Origin: Candidatus Iainarchaeum sp.
Lineage (GTDB): Archaea; Iainarchaeota; Iainarchaeia; Iainarchaeales; JAAZKV01
Assembly (NCBI GenBank): GCA_018691995.1
Contig: JABHJM010000028.1
Location: forward strand, 1-12,235
Length of the DNA: 12,235 nt
Direction of reading: 5' to 3'
Under the pieces are notes generated by a model. The model did no database searches. It was not told the DNA's origin and saw nothing but the letters and a program-made list of their open reading frames with translations. Below are positions 1-5,595 of this stretch, in pieces (within the stretch, counting starts at the first letter, position 1; every line of letters begins with the position of its first letter). The position numbers and the translations under genes are program-made.

Positions 1-66
1 AAGAATTTTTTTTGCTTTTTGTTCTTTTAACTCATCAATGGCTTTATTCAAATTTATTTGTAGCAT
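1..66 (-). CDS. 5' end of an unidentified gene, cut by the window edge
   Basis: The first 22 codons of a minus-strand frame are open, from an ATG at 66-64 to the window edge. They read MLQINLNKAIDELKEQKAKK then IL, an amphipathic, helix-rich start. A TATA-like element sits about 26 nt upstream, which would make the transcript leaderless. It lies 68 nt downstream of the ppsA stop in the same direction. Too little is visible to name a family. The frame, its start and the promoter spacing are seen; that it is a real gene is inferred. Confidence 0.5.
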   Translation of the reverse strand, partial: MLQINLNKAIDELKEQKAKKIL

Positions 67-86
67 AAAATAAGCCTTATTACTAA

Positions 87-98
87 CTTTTAAAAAAG
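87..98 (-). promoter_or_regulatory. TATA-like element for the partial gene at 1-66
   Basis: On the minus strand this reads CTTTTTTAAAAG, centred about 26 nt before the ATG at 66, the spacing expected for a leaderless archaeal transcript. The 28-nt repeat at 109-136 ends about 10 nt upstream of it, so that repeat could act as an operator here instead of, or as well as, a 3'-end element for ppsA. Confidence 0.4.
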
Positions 99-108
99 CA
101 CGGAATTT

Positions 109-136
109 AAAAAGTGTCCTAAAAACAGTGTGTTTT
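109..136 (-). repeat. 28-nt motif, copy 1, at the 3' end of ppsA
   Basis: The plus strand reads AAAAAGTGTCCTA, then AAAACA, then GTGTGTTTT. The reverse complement of 3385-3412 matches it at 26 of 28 positions. This copy overlaps the ppsA stop codon (137-135). Read in the ppsA direction it runs from AAAACACAC to GGACACTTTTT, ending in a T tract as archaeal terminators do. The other copy follows the methyltransferase stop in the same gene-relative orientation. The two copies are seen; a role in 3'-end formation or mRNA stability is inferred. Confidence 0.75.
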
Positions 137-2615
137 ACTTATGGAGTAATTTGTGAAAGAATCCTTCTGCTTTCTCTGGATTAGATGAAATATAATCAAG
201 AATTCTTTTCTTCTCTTCAAGCATTACAACTTTACGAATATTTTCAACAGCATCAATATTAGCTGATACACTATCGATTCCAAACCAAACAAGTTTTTTA
301 ACCATTTCTGGATTACTAGCAGCTTGTCCACAAATTGAAGTAACAACACCAGCCTTTTTACACTTCTTAATAACATATTCAATTTCTCTTAAAATTGCAG
401 GGTGAAGTTCAGTGAAATTCTTTTGAACCTTTTCATTATTTCTATCCATTCCAAGAGTAAGTTGGGTTAAATCATTTGTTCCAAATGAAACAAATTTAAC
501 GTGTGGAATAATTTCATCAATTATCCAAACACTTGCAGGAGTTTCAACCATTACTCCAAAATCAACTTCTTCTTGAAGTTCAACTTCTTTTGCAATTTTT
601 TTTGCTTCTAAAATTTCTTCAATACTTTGAACAAAAGGTAACATTATTCCAACATTTTTTTGTCCTTCTTTTCTAAGTTCTTTAATTGCTAAGAGTTGTG
701 CTTTTAACATTGCTGGGCTATCAAGATCACGTCGAATTCCATGCCATCCAAGCATTGGATTGTCTTCATTTAATTCTTTTTCTCCACCAGCAAGTTCACG
801 AAATTCATCACTACGTGCATCAAAAGTTCTAAACCAAACAGGACCCTCAAATTTTGAGGCAACAATTCGAATTCCTTCTTTTACAATATTTTTAAGTTCT
901 ACTTCTTTTCCTTGACGAACAAATTCTGCCGGGTGCATTCCGCTTGAAGTAATCATATGCTCCGCTCGAAGCAATCCCACTCCATATGCATTTGTAGCAG
1001 CTGCCTTCTCTGCAGCATCAGGAAGTGCAACATTAACTTTTACTTTAATTGCAATGTCTCCTAGTACGTCAAGTATTTCTTCTTCTTCTTTTTCTTGAAG
1101 TTTTCCATCCATTTCACTAAACTTCTTTTTTCCAAAGTCTTTTTGTATTTCTTCAACTTTTGCAAGGGTGTCATGTTCCATCATTCCACTCTTTGATTCT
1201 TCAACTAATTTATCTTCTAAAATATCAACGTCTTCATCTTTTAGTACTTCGATTTTTTCTTCTTTTAGAACAATTTCAATTTTTCCATCATATACTAATC
1301 CGTTTGTTCCATCAATTGTAACTTCTTGTCCATCTGCAAGTTCAAGTGTAGCTCTTTCAGTCCCCACAACACAGGGTATTCCAAGTTCACGAGAAACAAT
1401 TGCTGCATGGCATGTTCTTCCACCCTCATTAGTAATTATTCCACTAGCTTTTTTCATTACAGGTACCCAGGAAGGAGATGTCATTTTTGTAACGAGTAAA
1501 TCTCCTTTGTTTACTTTAACAATATCATCAATGCTTGGAACAACTTTAACAATTCCTGTTATGATTCCAGGTGAAGCGGGTAAACCTTCAAGTATTGGTT
1601 TTTCACTTGTTTCAACTTCTCCTTTTGATTCTTCTTCTGCCTTTTTACCACTTTCAAGAGTTGTGATTGGTCTAGCTTGTACAATGTAAAGTTCATTGCC
1701 TTCCATTGCCCATTCAATATCCATTGGTTTTTTGTAATGGTCTTCAATTCTTTTTCCAATCTCTGCTAATTCAATAATTTTTTCATCACTCATTTTTTGT
1801 ATTTTTGCTTTATTTTCGCCAAGTTTTATTTCTGTATTTTTTCCATTTTCTCTTACAAGCATAAATTCTTGATGATTCATTCTTTTGTTTTTTAGTTCTA
1901 ATGTTTCTTTGTCAACAACATAGTTGTCTGGAGTAATGCTTCCACTAACAACTGTTTCTCCAAGACCAAACCCAGCTTCAATAATAATTTTTGTTTCATC
2001 TCCTGTTGGATCAGCTGTGAACATGATTCCACTTACTTCACTTTGAACCATTTTTTGTACCACTGCACAAAGTCCAACACTCTTTGTATCAAAACCTTGT
2101 TTTTTTCTATAGTATACTGCTCTTGCAGTGAAAAGTGAAGCCCAACAATCTTGAACAGATCGAATTACATCTTCATTTCCAAGAATATTAAGGTAGGTTT
2201 CTTGTTGTCCTGCAAAAGAGGCATCAGGCAAGTCTTCTGCTGTTGCACTACTTCTTACTGCAACAAGAGTATTTACTCCATCACTTTCTTCAATGTTTAA
2301 TTGTTGATAATCTTCAATTATTTCTTGTTTTATTTCTGAGGGCATTGGGGTTGATTTAATAAGCAGTCTAACTTCTTTACTAACATTTTCAAGTTGAGCA
2401 GTATTTTCAACATCAATTGCATCAATCTTTGAAACAATTTGTTCTTGAATTCCTGCGCCCCTTACAAAATTAAAATAAGCAGTTGAAGTAATTACAAATC
2501 CTCCAGGGACAGGAAAATTATTATTAACCATCTCTCCAAGAGAAGCTCCTTTCCCACCAACTTTTGGAATATCGTTAATTCCAATTTCTTTAAACCATAA
2601 AATGTTTTCACTCAT
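135..2615 (-). CDS. ppsA: Phosphoenolpyruvate synthase (pyruvate, water dikinase)
   Basis: Makes phosphoenolpyruvate, AMP and phosphate from pyruvate, ATP and water, the entry step of gluconeogenesis, in the cytosol. The 826-residue protein has the three expected parts. An N-terminal ATP-grasp/PPDK domain (about 1-320) carries VGGKGASLGEM and VAVRSSATAEDLPDASFAGQ. A swivelling phosphohistidine domain (about 340-445) carries GGRTCHAAIVSRELGIPCVV with the catalytic His near 403. A C-terminal TIM-barrel pyruvate domain ends with the SICGQA motif holding the catalytic Cys near 762. A charged linker of about 70 residues (near 448-518) joins the last two. The length fits archaeal PEP synthases. I chose the ATG at 2615 over an in-frame GTG at 2624 because AGGTGA lies 5 nt before it and the GTG falls inside that site. 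It is divergent from the methyltransferase. Confidence 0.96.
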   Translation of the reverse strand: MSENILWFKEIGINDIPKVGGKGASLGEMVNNNFPVPGGFVITSTAYFNFVRGAGIQEQIVSKIDAIDVENTAQLENVSKEVRLLIKSTPMPSEIKQEIIEDYQQLNIEESDGVNTLVAVRSSATAEDLPDASFAGQQETYLNILGNEDVIRSVQDCWASLFTARAVYYRKKQGFDTKSVGLCAVVQKMVQSEVSGIMFTADPTGDETKIIIEAGFGLGETVVSGSITPDNYVVDKETLELKNKRMNHQEFMLVRENGKNTEIKLGENKAKIQKMSDEKIIELAEIGKRIEDHYKKPMDIEWAMEGNELYIVQARPITTLESGKKAEEESKGEVETSEKPILEGLPASPGIITGIVKVVPSIDDIVKVNKGDLLVTKMTSPSWVPVMKKASGIITNEGGRTCHAAIVSRELGIPCVVGTERATLELADGQEVTIDGTNGLVYDGKIEIVLKEEKIEVLKDEDVDILEDKLVEESKSGMMEHDTLAKVEEIQKDFGKKKFSEMDGKLQEKEEEEILDVLGDIAIKVKVNVALPDAAEKAAATNAYGVGLLRAEHMITSSGMHPAEFVRQGKEVELKNIVKEGIRIVASKFEGPVWFRTFDARSDEFRELAGGEKELNEDNPMLGWHGIRRDLDSPAMLKAQLLAIKELRKEGQKNVGIMLPFVQSIEEILEAKKIAKEVELQEEVDFGVMVETPASVWIIDEIIPHVKFVSFGTNDLTQLTLGMDRNNEKVQKNFTELHPAILREIEYVIKKCKKAGVVTSICGQAASNPEMVKKLVWFGIDSVSANIDAVENIRKVVMLEEKKRILDYISSNPEKAEGFFHKLLHK

Positions 2616-2620
2616 TATTC

Positions 2621-2626
2621 TCACCT
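2621..2626 (-). promoter_or_regulatory. Ribosome binding site deciding the ppsA start
   Basis: AGGTGA on the minus strand, 5 nt before the ATG at 2615. The same motif precedes top6A and the small cysteine protein, so it is this genome's Shine-Dalgarno form. It argues against the upstream in-frame GTG as the start. Confidence 0.75.
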
Positions 2627-2650
2627 TTCTCTCTAGGAATAATGCTTTCC

Positions 2651-2660
2651 TGCTTTAAAA
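2651..2660. promoter_or_regulatory. Probable shared TATA element between ppsA and the methyltransferase
   Basis: The plus strand reads TGCTTTAAAA and the minus strand TTTTAAAGCA, nearly symmetrical. On the minus strand GCAAACG precedes it like a BRE; initiation about 26 nt on, near 2630, would give ppsA a short leader with its AGGTGA site. On the plus strand the same spacing lands on the methyltransferase ATG at 2682, a leaderless start. Only 66 bp separate the two genes, so a shared promoter is likely. The BRE is clearer in the ppsA direction. Confidence 0.55.
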
Positions 2661-2681
2661 CGTTTGCCCCATGTATTGATT

Positions 2682-3383
2682 ATGAGTAAAATTAGCCAAA
2701 AAGATTTTTTATTATTTAATAAGTCTTGTAAAGATATGTCTGAACTTTTTGATTCAAGTATTGATTTGATTTACTTTTCTCCACCTTATAATCTTGGTGA
2801 AAAATATAATAAATATAAAGATAAAAGAACATTTTCAAAATATGTTAAATTATTAGAGTCTGTTTTTTTAGAATGTGAAAGGGTATTAAAATCAAATGGA
2901 AAAGTTATTTTTGAAGTTGCAGAAACAGTATTTGTTGATGGAAAATTTGTTGCACTTGGAGCATTATGTCAAAATATTTGTTTAAAAAATAAATTGTATT
3001 TGGAAACAAGACACATAAATTATGCTTTAACAAAAAATTATGTTGAACAACAAGATCATGGTTGGAATAAAGATTTTTATACAAGAAAAAATGCTCATTC
3101 AAATTGTCAACAAATTCTTGTTTTTTCAAAAAAGAAAATTAAATTCAAAAATGGAAAAATTAATTATTTTAATTATAACTTTACAAAAGACCATTCTTGC
3201 CCATTTCCAAAAGAAGAAATAAAATTTGTTTTAGATAACTATTTCAAAAAAGGGTTTAATGTACTTGATCCATTTATGGGTACTGCAATGCTTGGAAAAG
3301 AGGTAATGGAAAGAAAAGGAAAATTTATTGGATATGAAATTGATAAAACAATCTTTAACTGTGCTGCTAAAAATTTAAGGTAG
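2682..3383 (+). CDS. Solo beta-class DNA methyltransferase (N4-cytosine or N6-adenine)
   Basis: A 233-residue S-adenosylmethionine-dependent DNA methylase. Motif IV SPPYNLGEKY (33-42) comes before motif I DPFMGTA (196-202), the beta-class order, followed by GYEID (217-221) for the ribose-binding acidic residue. SPPY is commoner in N4-cytosine enzymes and DPPY in N6-adenine enzymes, so m4C is the better guess but not certain. The ATG at 2682 is preferred to a TTG 18 nt upstream because it fits the TATA spacing and begins just before the first conserved strand. No endonuclease or specificity gene lies beside it, so it looks like a solitary methylase with a housekeeping, epigenetic or leftover role. 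It ends 2 nt before copy 2 of the 28-nt motif. Confidence 0.88.
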   Translation: MSKISQKDFLLFNKSCKDMSELFDSSIDLIYFSPPYNLGEKYNKYKDKRTFSKYVKLLESVFLECERVLKSNGKVIFEVAETVFVDGKFVALGALCQNICLKNKLYLETRHINYALTKNYVEQQDHGWNKDFYTRKNAHSNCQQILVFSKKKIKFKNGKINYFNYNFTKDHSCPFPKEEIKFVLDNYFKKGFNVLDPFMGTAMLGKEVMERKGKFIGYEIDKTIFNCAAKNLR

Positions 3384-3384
3384 A

Positions 3385-3412
3385 AAAACACACAGTTTGT
3401 AGGACACTTTTT
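3385..3412 (+). repeat. 28-nt motif, copy 2, at the 3' end of the methyltransferase
   Basis: On the plus strand it runs AAAACACACAG, TTTGT, then AGGACACTTTTT, starting 2 nt after the TAG stop. It is the inverted partner of 109-136, differing at two positions. In transcript terms both copies follow a stop codon in the same sense and end in TTTTT, which fits a terminator or 3'-UTR element. It lies in the narrow gap between converging methyltransferase and L10e genes. Confidence 0.75.
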
Positions 3413-3415
3413 CTC

Positions 3416-3424
3416 AAAAAAAAA
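3416..3424 (-). terminator. Poly-T terminator of L10e
   Basis: Nine consecutive T on the minus strand begin 5 nt after the L10e TAA. Archaeal RNA polymerase terminates at such T tracts without needing a hairpin. Confidence 0.55.
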
Positions 3425-3429
3425 GAATT

Positions 3430-4206
3430 TTACTTCTTTCCTTCTTTTTTATCATCTTTTGAATCTTCAGCTTTTGCTTCACCAGCTTTCTCATCAGTTT
3501 TTTCAGCATCTTTTCCTTCTGCTGCTTTTTCTCCTTCTTTAGCTTCTTCACCTTCTTTCTTTTCAGCTTCAGTTGGAGTAGTTTCAATTTTAACTTCGCG
3601 AATTTTCTTAGTAGGAATAGTTCCGATTGCTTTCACATCATCGTGGAACTTTACAAATACATCAACTGAGAATCTTGATTTTGCTCTCATTAAAGCATCT
3701 TTTACAATTTCTTCTTCGCCCTTATTACATAAAACACTAAATACAATTTGATTTTTTCTTAGTCTTGCACTTCTACTATTTGGTACTCCAAAACTCATAC
3801 TCATTCCTTGAGAAACACGATCAGCTCCAGCTCCCTGTGCTTGTTTATTTTCTCTGTTTAAGTTACTTGGGTAAACTCTTACTTTCATAAAGAACCCATC
3901 TTTTCCAAGTTCTTTTACAAGTTTTCTATTAATTGCCATTCTTGAAGATTCAATAGCATTATCTCTTAAGTCAAAATATTCTTTAACACGCAGGTCTCCA
4001 ACTAAGTTGTATTTTCCTTTTGGATTTCCCATATTAAATTGTCTAATTCTAAGTGCTGGTGCTGCTCCAATATAATTTTTTCTTGGAACGCGAATAGCAA
4101 CTCTAGTGTAAGCTCGTTTTTTCTTATGTACTTTCATATGGCTTTTTGCCCCGTAACGAGTCTTGTCTTTTTTGTTATTATAACATCTTCCAGGTCTTAA
4201 TCCCAT
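3430..4206 (-). CDS. rpl10e: Large-subunit ribosomal protein L10e (uL16 family), extended
   Basis: Archaeal/eukaryotic counterpart of bacterial L16; it sits near the peptidyl-transferase and tRNA-binding region of the 50S subunit. The core is recognisable from MGLRPGRCYN (1-10), RAYTRVAIRVPRKNYIGAAP (31-50), IRQFNMGNPKG (54-64), the basic loop QGAGADRVSQGM (124-135) and the C-terminal strand ending near 206. At 258 residues it is much longer than the usual 170-180. There is an insertion of roughly 15 residues after RCY (about 11-30) and a tail (about 207-258) made almost only of K, E, A, G, D and T. No other ribosomal protein adjoins it. The gene reads through without frameshift, so the tail appears genuine. 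Confidence 0.92.
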   Translation of the reverse strand: MGLRPGRCYNNKKDKTRYGAKSHMKVHKKKRAYTRVAIRVPRKNYIGAAPALRIRQFNMGNPKGKYNLVGDLRVKEYFDLRDNAIESSRMAINRKLVKELGKDGFFMKVRVYPSNLNRENKQAQGAGADRVSQGMSMSFGVPNSRSARLRKNQIVFSVLCNKGEEEIVKDALMRAKSRFSVDVFVKFHDDVKAIGTIPTKKIREVKIETTPTEAEKKEGEEAKEGEKAAEGKDAEKTDEKAGEAKAEDSKDDKKEGKK

Positions 4207-4240
4207 TTTTGCTCACTTGTTAAATTATAGCTAAAACTCA

Positions 4241-4250
4241 CCAATATATC
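4241..4250 (-). promoter_or_regulatory. Likely L10e promoter (TATA element)
   Basis: GATATATTGG on the minus strand, about 40 nt before the ATG at 4206. Initiation about 26 nt on would leave a leader of roughly 15 nt containing GTGAGC, a Shine-Dalgarno-like match 5-6 nt before the ATG. A second TATA-like site at 4281-4290 could also serve this gene with a longer leader. Confidence 0.45.
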
Positions 4251-4276
4251 AGCTAATTATAATTAATATGCCTACT

Positions 4277-4291
4277 GAAAGCTTTAAAAAG
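4277..4291 (+). promoter_or_regulatory. BRE/TATA promoter for the G+C-rich island
   Basis: GAAAGCTTTAAAAAG on the plus strand joins a good BRE-like GAAAGC to TTTAAAAA. Initiation about 26 nt on falls near 4312-4318, just where the G+C-rich island begins. The site is partly self-complementary, so the minus strand (L10e direction) also carries a TATA-like match. No protein gene lies downstream on the plus strand until 4707. Confidence 0.45.
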
Positions 4292-4319
4292 CTTCTTTTG
4301 TTGTTCTATTTTTTTTGAA

Positions 4320-4412
4320 AAGTGGTGCAGAAGAGGGGGTAGGCAAAGGTGGTGAGCCATTGACTCGTTTTGTAACGAGCCCACAATAGTAATGCCTGCC
4401 ACGCCCCTTTTG
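4320..4412 (+). ncRNA. Candidate structured non-coding RNA (G+C-rich hairpin island)
   Basis: This island is far richer in G+C than its flanks, which in AT-rich archaea usually marks a structured RNA. Visible helices: GGTAGGCA (4338-4345) with TGCCTGCC (4393-4400), 8 bp with one G-U; GTGG (4349-4352) with CCAC (4381-4384); CTCGTT (4364-4369) with AACGAG (4374-4379) closing a TTGT loop. The outer G-U pair becomes a C-A mismatch on the other strand, which favours the plus strand, as does the BRE/TATA upstream. T tracts follow at 4408-4411 and 4423-4428. The lower stem, an internal loop, and 16 nt from the upper stem to ACG (4401-4403) recall an H/ACA guide RNA. The box is ACG rather than ACA and I see no clean kink-turn. 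No reading frame with recognisable protein features covers it. The structure is seen; expression and function are inferred. Confidence 0.45.
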
Positions 4413-4467
4413 AGAAATATGCTTTTTTGCATTAAATTTGCACATGAAAGAGTAATGGTTTTTTGTT

Positions 4468-4489
4468 TTTAAACCAAATTTGGTTCAAA
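4468..4489. repeat. 22-bp near-palindrome
   Basis: AACCAAATTTGGTT (4472-4485) is a perfect 14-bp palindrome, extended by TTT and AAA to 22 bp with one mismatched pair. It lies in the non-coding stretch between the candidate ncRNA and the tRNA-Cys terminator. The left 13 nt, TTTAAACCAAATT, recur at 4710-4722 at the start of the ThiI-like gene. It could be an operator or chance in AT-rich DNA. Confidence 0.5.
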
Positions 4490-4500
4490 GTTAAAATAAG

Positions 4501-4507
4501 AAAAAAA
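4501..4507 (-). terminator. Poly-T terminator of tRNA-Cys
   Basis: Seven T on the minus strand, 21 nt past the tRNA discriminator base, with a shorter T5 at 4522-4518 before it. The pair fits an archaeal tRNA 3' trailer ending at T tracts. Confidence 0.55.
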
Positions 4508-4528
4508 GGTTTGTACCAAAAAGTAAAG

Positions 4529-4599
4529 AGCAAGGGAAGGGAGTCGAACCCTCTTAACTCCCTCTGCAGGGGAGTGCATAACCGTTCTGCCACCCCTGC
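4529..4599 (-). tRNA. tRNA-Cys (anticodon GCA)
   Basis: A complete 71-nt cloverleaf without encoded CCA. The acceptor stem is GCAGGGG with CCCTTGC, including one G-U pair. The D arm GCAGAACGGTTATGC has the GGTTATG pattern typical of tRNA-Cys, with the 13-22 pair unformed. The anticodon arm CTCCC-CTGCAGA-GGGAG has U33, GCA at 34-36 and G37. The variable loop has 4 nt, and the T arm GAGGG-TTCGACT-CCCTT follows. The discriminator is U73, the universal cysteinyl-tRNA synthetase identity base. There is no intron. Its 5' end abuts a G+C-rich structured stretch (4600-4652). Confidence 0.96.
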
Positions 4600-4652
4600 G
4601 ACCGCAAAATCGGTCGACGCTTTGGGCACCTTTGGTAGCCCCCTGGTCGGCT
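4600..4652 (-). other. G+C-rich structured leader abutting tRNA-Cys
   Basis: These 53 nt are G+C-rich and abut the tRNA 5' end. On the minus strand CGACCG (4616-4611) and CGGTCG (4604-4599) pair perfectly round a 6-nt loop, the last base being the first base of the tRNA. Upstream, GGGCTACC (4642-4635) pairs with GGTGCCC (4631-4625) across an AAA loop with one bulged T. A second CGACC (4649-4645) could instead pair with GGTCG (4603-4599), giving an alternative fold. Minus-strand TATA-like sites at 4653-4663 or 4673-4685 would place transcription starts near 4630 or 4652. It could be a structured precursor-tRNA leader or a small RNA co-transcribed with the tRNA. I find no C/D or ACA boxes and no second tRNA. 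Confidence 0.5.
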
Positions 4653-4663
4653 TTAATTAATTT

Positions 4664-4685
4664 GAAAAGCATTTTATTTAAAAAA
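4664..4685 (+). promoter_or_regulatory. Promoter of the ThiI-like gene
   Basis: GAAAAGC (4664-4670) reads as a BRE and ATTTTATTTAAAAA (4671-4684) as the TATA element. Initiation about 26 nt on falls at or just before the ATG at 4707, giving a leaderless mRNA. The same A+T core on the minus strand could also drive tRNA-Cys. Confidence 0.5.
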
Positions 4686-4706
4686 GAACCCTTTATCTCT
4701 TATTTC

Positions 4707-5543
4707 ATGTTTAAACCAAATTGTTTAATTTTAACTCTAGCTCCAGAGATTTGTCTAAAAAGTACACAAGTAAGGATTTTTTATGAAAGATTTTTGAAAA
4801 AAAACATTGTTGAATATTTAAAATTTGATGGAGTGCCTTATTCACAATTGCTTGTGCGAAGTGGACGAATGTATATATTTTCAGAAAAACCAAAAAGTGT
4901 GTTAAAATCAATAGAAAATTGTTTTGGAATTTATAAATTTGCATATGCAGAAGAAAAAGAAATTAAAGATTTAGAAGACTTAGTTGAACTTGGTTCAAAA
5001 TTAGGTGTTGAAAAATTAAATGAGACTTTTGCAGTTAGAGCAAAAAGTTATGATAAAGATGTTAAATCAAAAAAAATAGAAGAACTATTAGGGGCAGAAA
5101 TTCTAAAAAAGAATCCTAAATTAAAAGTTAATCTTAGCAAACCAAAAACTCAACTAAATTGTATTTTAATAAAAAAGAAAGTTTATTTTTACTTTGAAGA
5201 AATTTCAGGAAGTAAAGGGATGCCAATTGGAACACAAGGTGTTGTTGCGCTAATTGGAAAAGATAAAAATAAATTAAAAAAAATAGCTTTTGGATTGCTA
5301 AAAACAGGTTGTCGCGTACTAACAGTAGATAATGAATTAACAGAACTTGCAAAATGGAATAATTGTTTAGAACCAAAAGATGTTTCTCTTGATGAAGCAA
5401 AAGAATCATACTCTCTTGGGAGAATAAGGGCATTTTTTTGTGATGCGACAACACTTTATGAAAAAGAAAAAATTGACAAAGAAATTGGAGTAAAGTCTTT
5501 TGCTCCGCTGTTTTGTATTTTGGCACCAACTCCTTTTGATTAA
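4707..5543 (+). CDS. ThiI-like THUMP protein with a degenerate PP-loop
   Basis: A 278-residue relative of ThiI, which makes 4-thiouridine at tRNA position 8. The N terminus LILTLAPEICLKS (7-19) and RIFYERFLKKNI (23-34) matches the ferredoxin-like ThiI start. FAVRAKSYDKD (108-118) and ELLGAEILKK (126-135) belong to the RNA-binding THUMP domain. GMPIGTQG (171-178) then matches the start of the ThiI ATP-pyrophosphatase domain. Where ThiI has the ATP-binding SGGIDS, this protein has GKDKNK (184-189), and only about 90 residues remain. It has tRNA-binding parts without a visible adenylation site, so it is probably not a thiolase by itself. The ATG at 4707 is preferred to one at 4632 because the extra 25 codons cross the G+C-rich leader and the promoter. 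It heads a run with mre11 and an HTH gene. Confidence 0.8.
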   Translation: MFKPNCLILTLAPEICLKSTQVRIFYERFLKKNIVEYLKFDGVPYSQLLVRSGRMYIFSEKPKSVLKSIENCFGIYKFAYAEEKEIKDLEDLVELGSKLGVEKLNETFAVRAKSYDKDVKSKKIEELLGAEILKKNPKLKVNLSKPKTQLNCILIKKKVYFYFEEISGSKGMPIGTQGVVALIGKDKNKLKKIAFGLLKTGCRVLTVDNELTELAKWNNCLEPKDVSLDEAKESYSLGRIRAFFCDATTLYEKEKIDKEIGVKSFAPLFCILAPTPFD

Positions 5544-5595
5544 CCGGCATACACCCCCACATAACAATAAAACCTTTTTCTAACAAAATTATGTT

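Noticed and set aside
1168..1689. A 173-codon plus-strand open frame within ppsA
   Set aside because: It is the complement of the strongly conserved ppsA coding strand; its serine- and threonine-rich product has no family features.
2682..3383. A restriction-modification system
   Set aside because: Only the methyltransferase is visible; the flanking genes are ppsA and L10e, with no endonuclease or specificity subunit.
109..3412. An insertion sequence or transposon bounded by the 28-nt inverted copies
   Set aside because: There is no transposase, no clear target-site duplication, and the enclosed genes are a housekeeping enzyme and a methylase. Kept only as a weaker alternative in the findings.
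4320..4412. A box C/D guide RNA
   Set aside because: No RTGATGA and CTGA pair with suitable spacing is present on either strand.
4600..4652. A second tRNA or a split-tRNA half beside tRNA-Cys
   Set aside because: No T arm or acceptor stem can be built; the 6-nt loop of the hairpin next to the tRNA does not form a 7-nt anticodon loop.
4432..4672. Several 65-67 codon frames over the tRNA-Cys region
   Set aside because: They run across the tRNA cloverleaf and the G+C-rich leader on both strands; they are by-products of G+C-rich RNA sequence lacking stops.
4632..4706. A 25-codon N-terminal extension of the ThiI-like protein from an ATG at 4632
   Set aside because: It would translate the G+C-rich leader and the TATA element, and the ThiI family similarity begins at the ATG at 4707.
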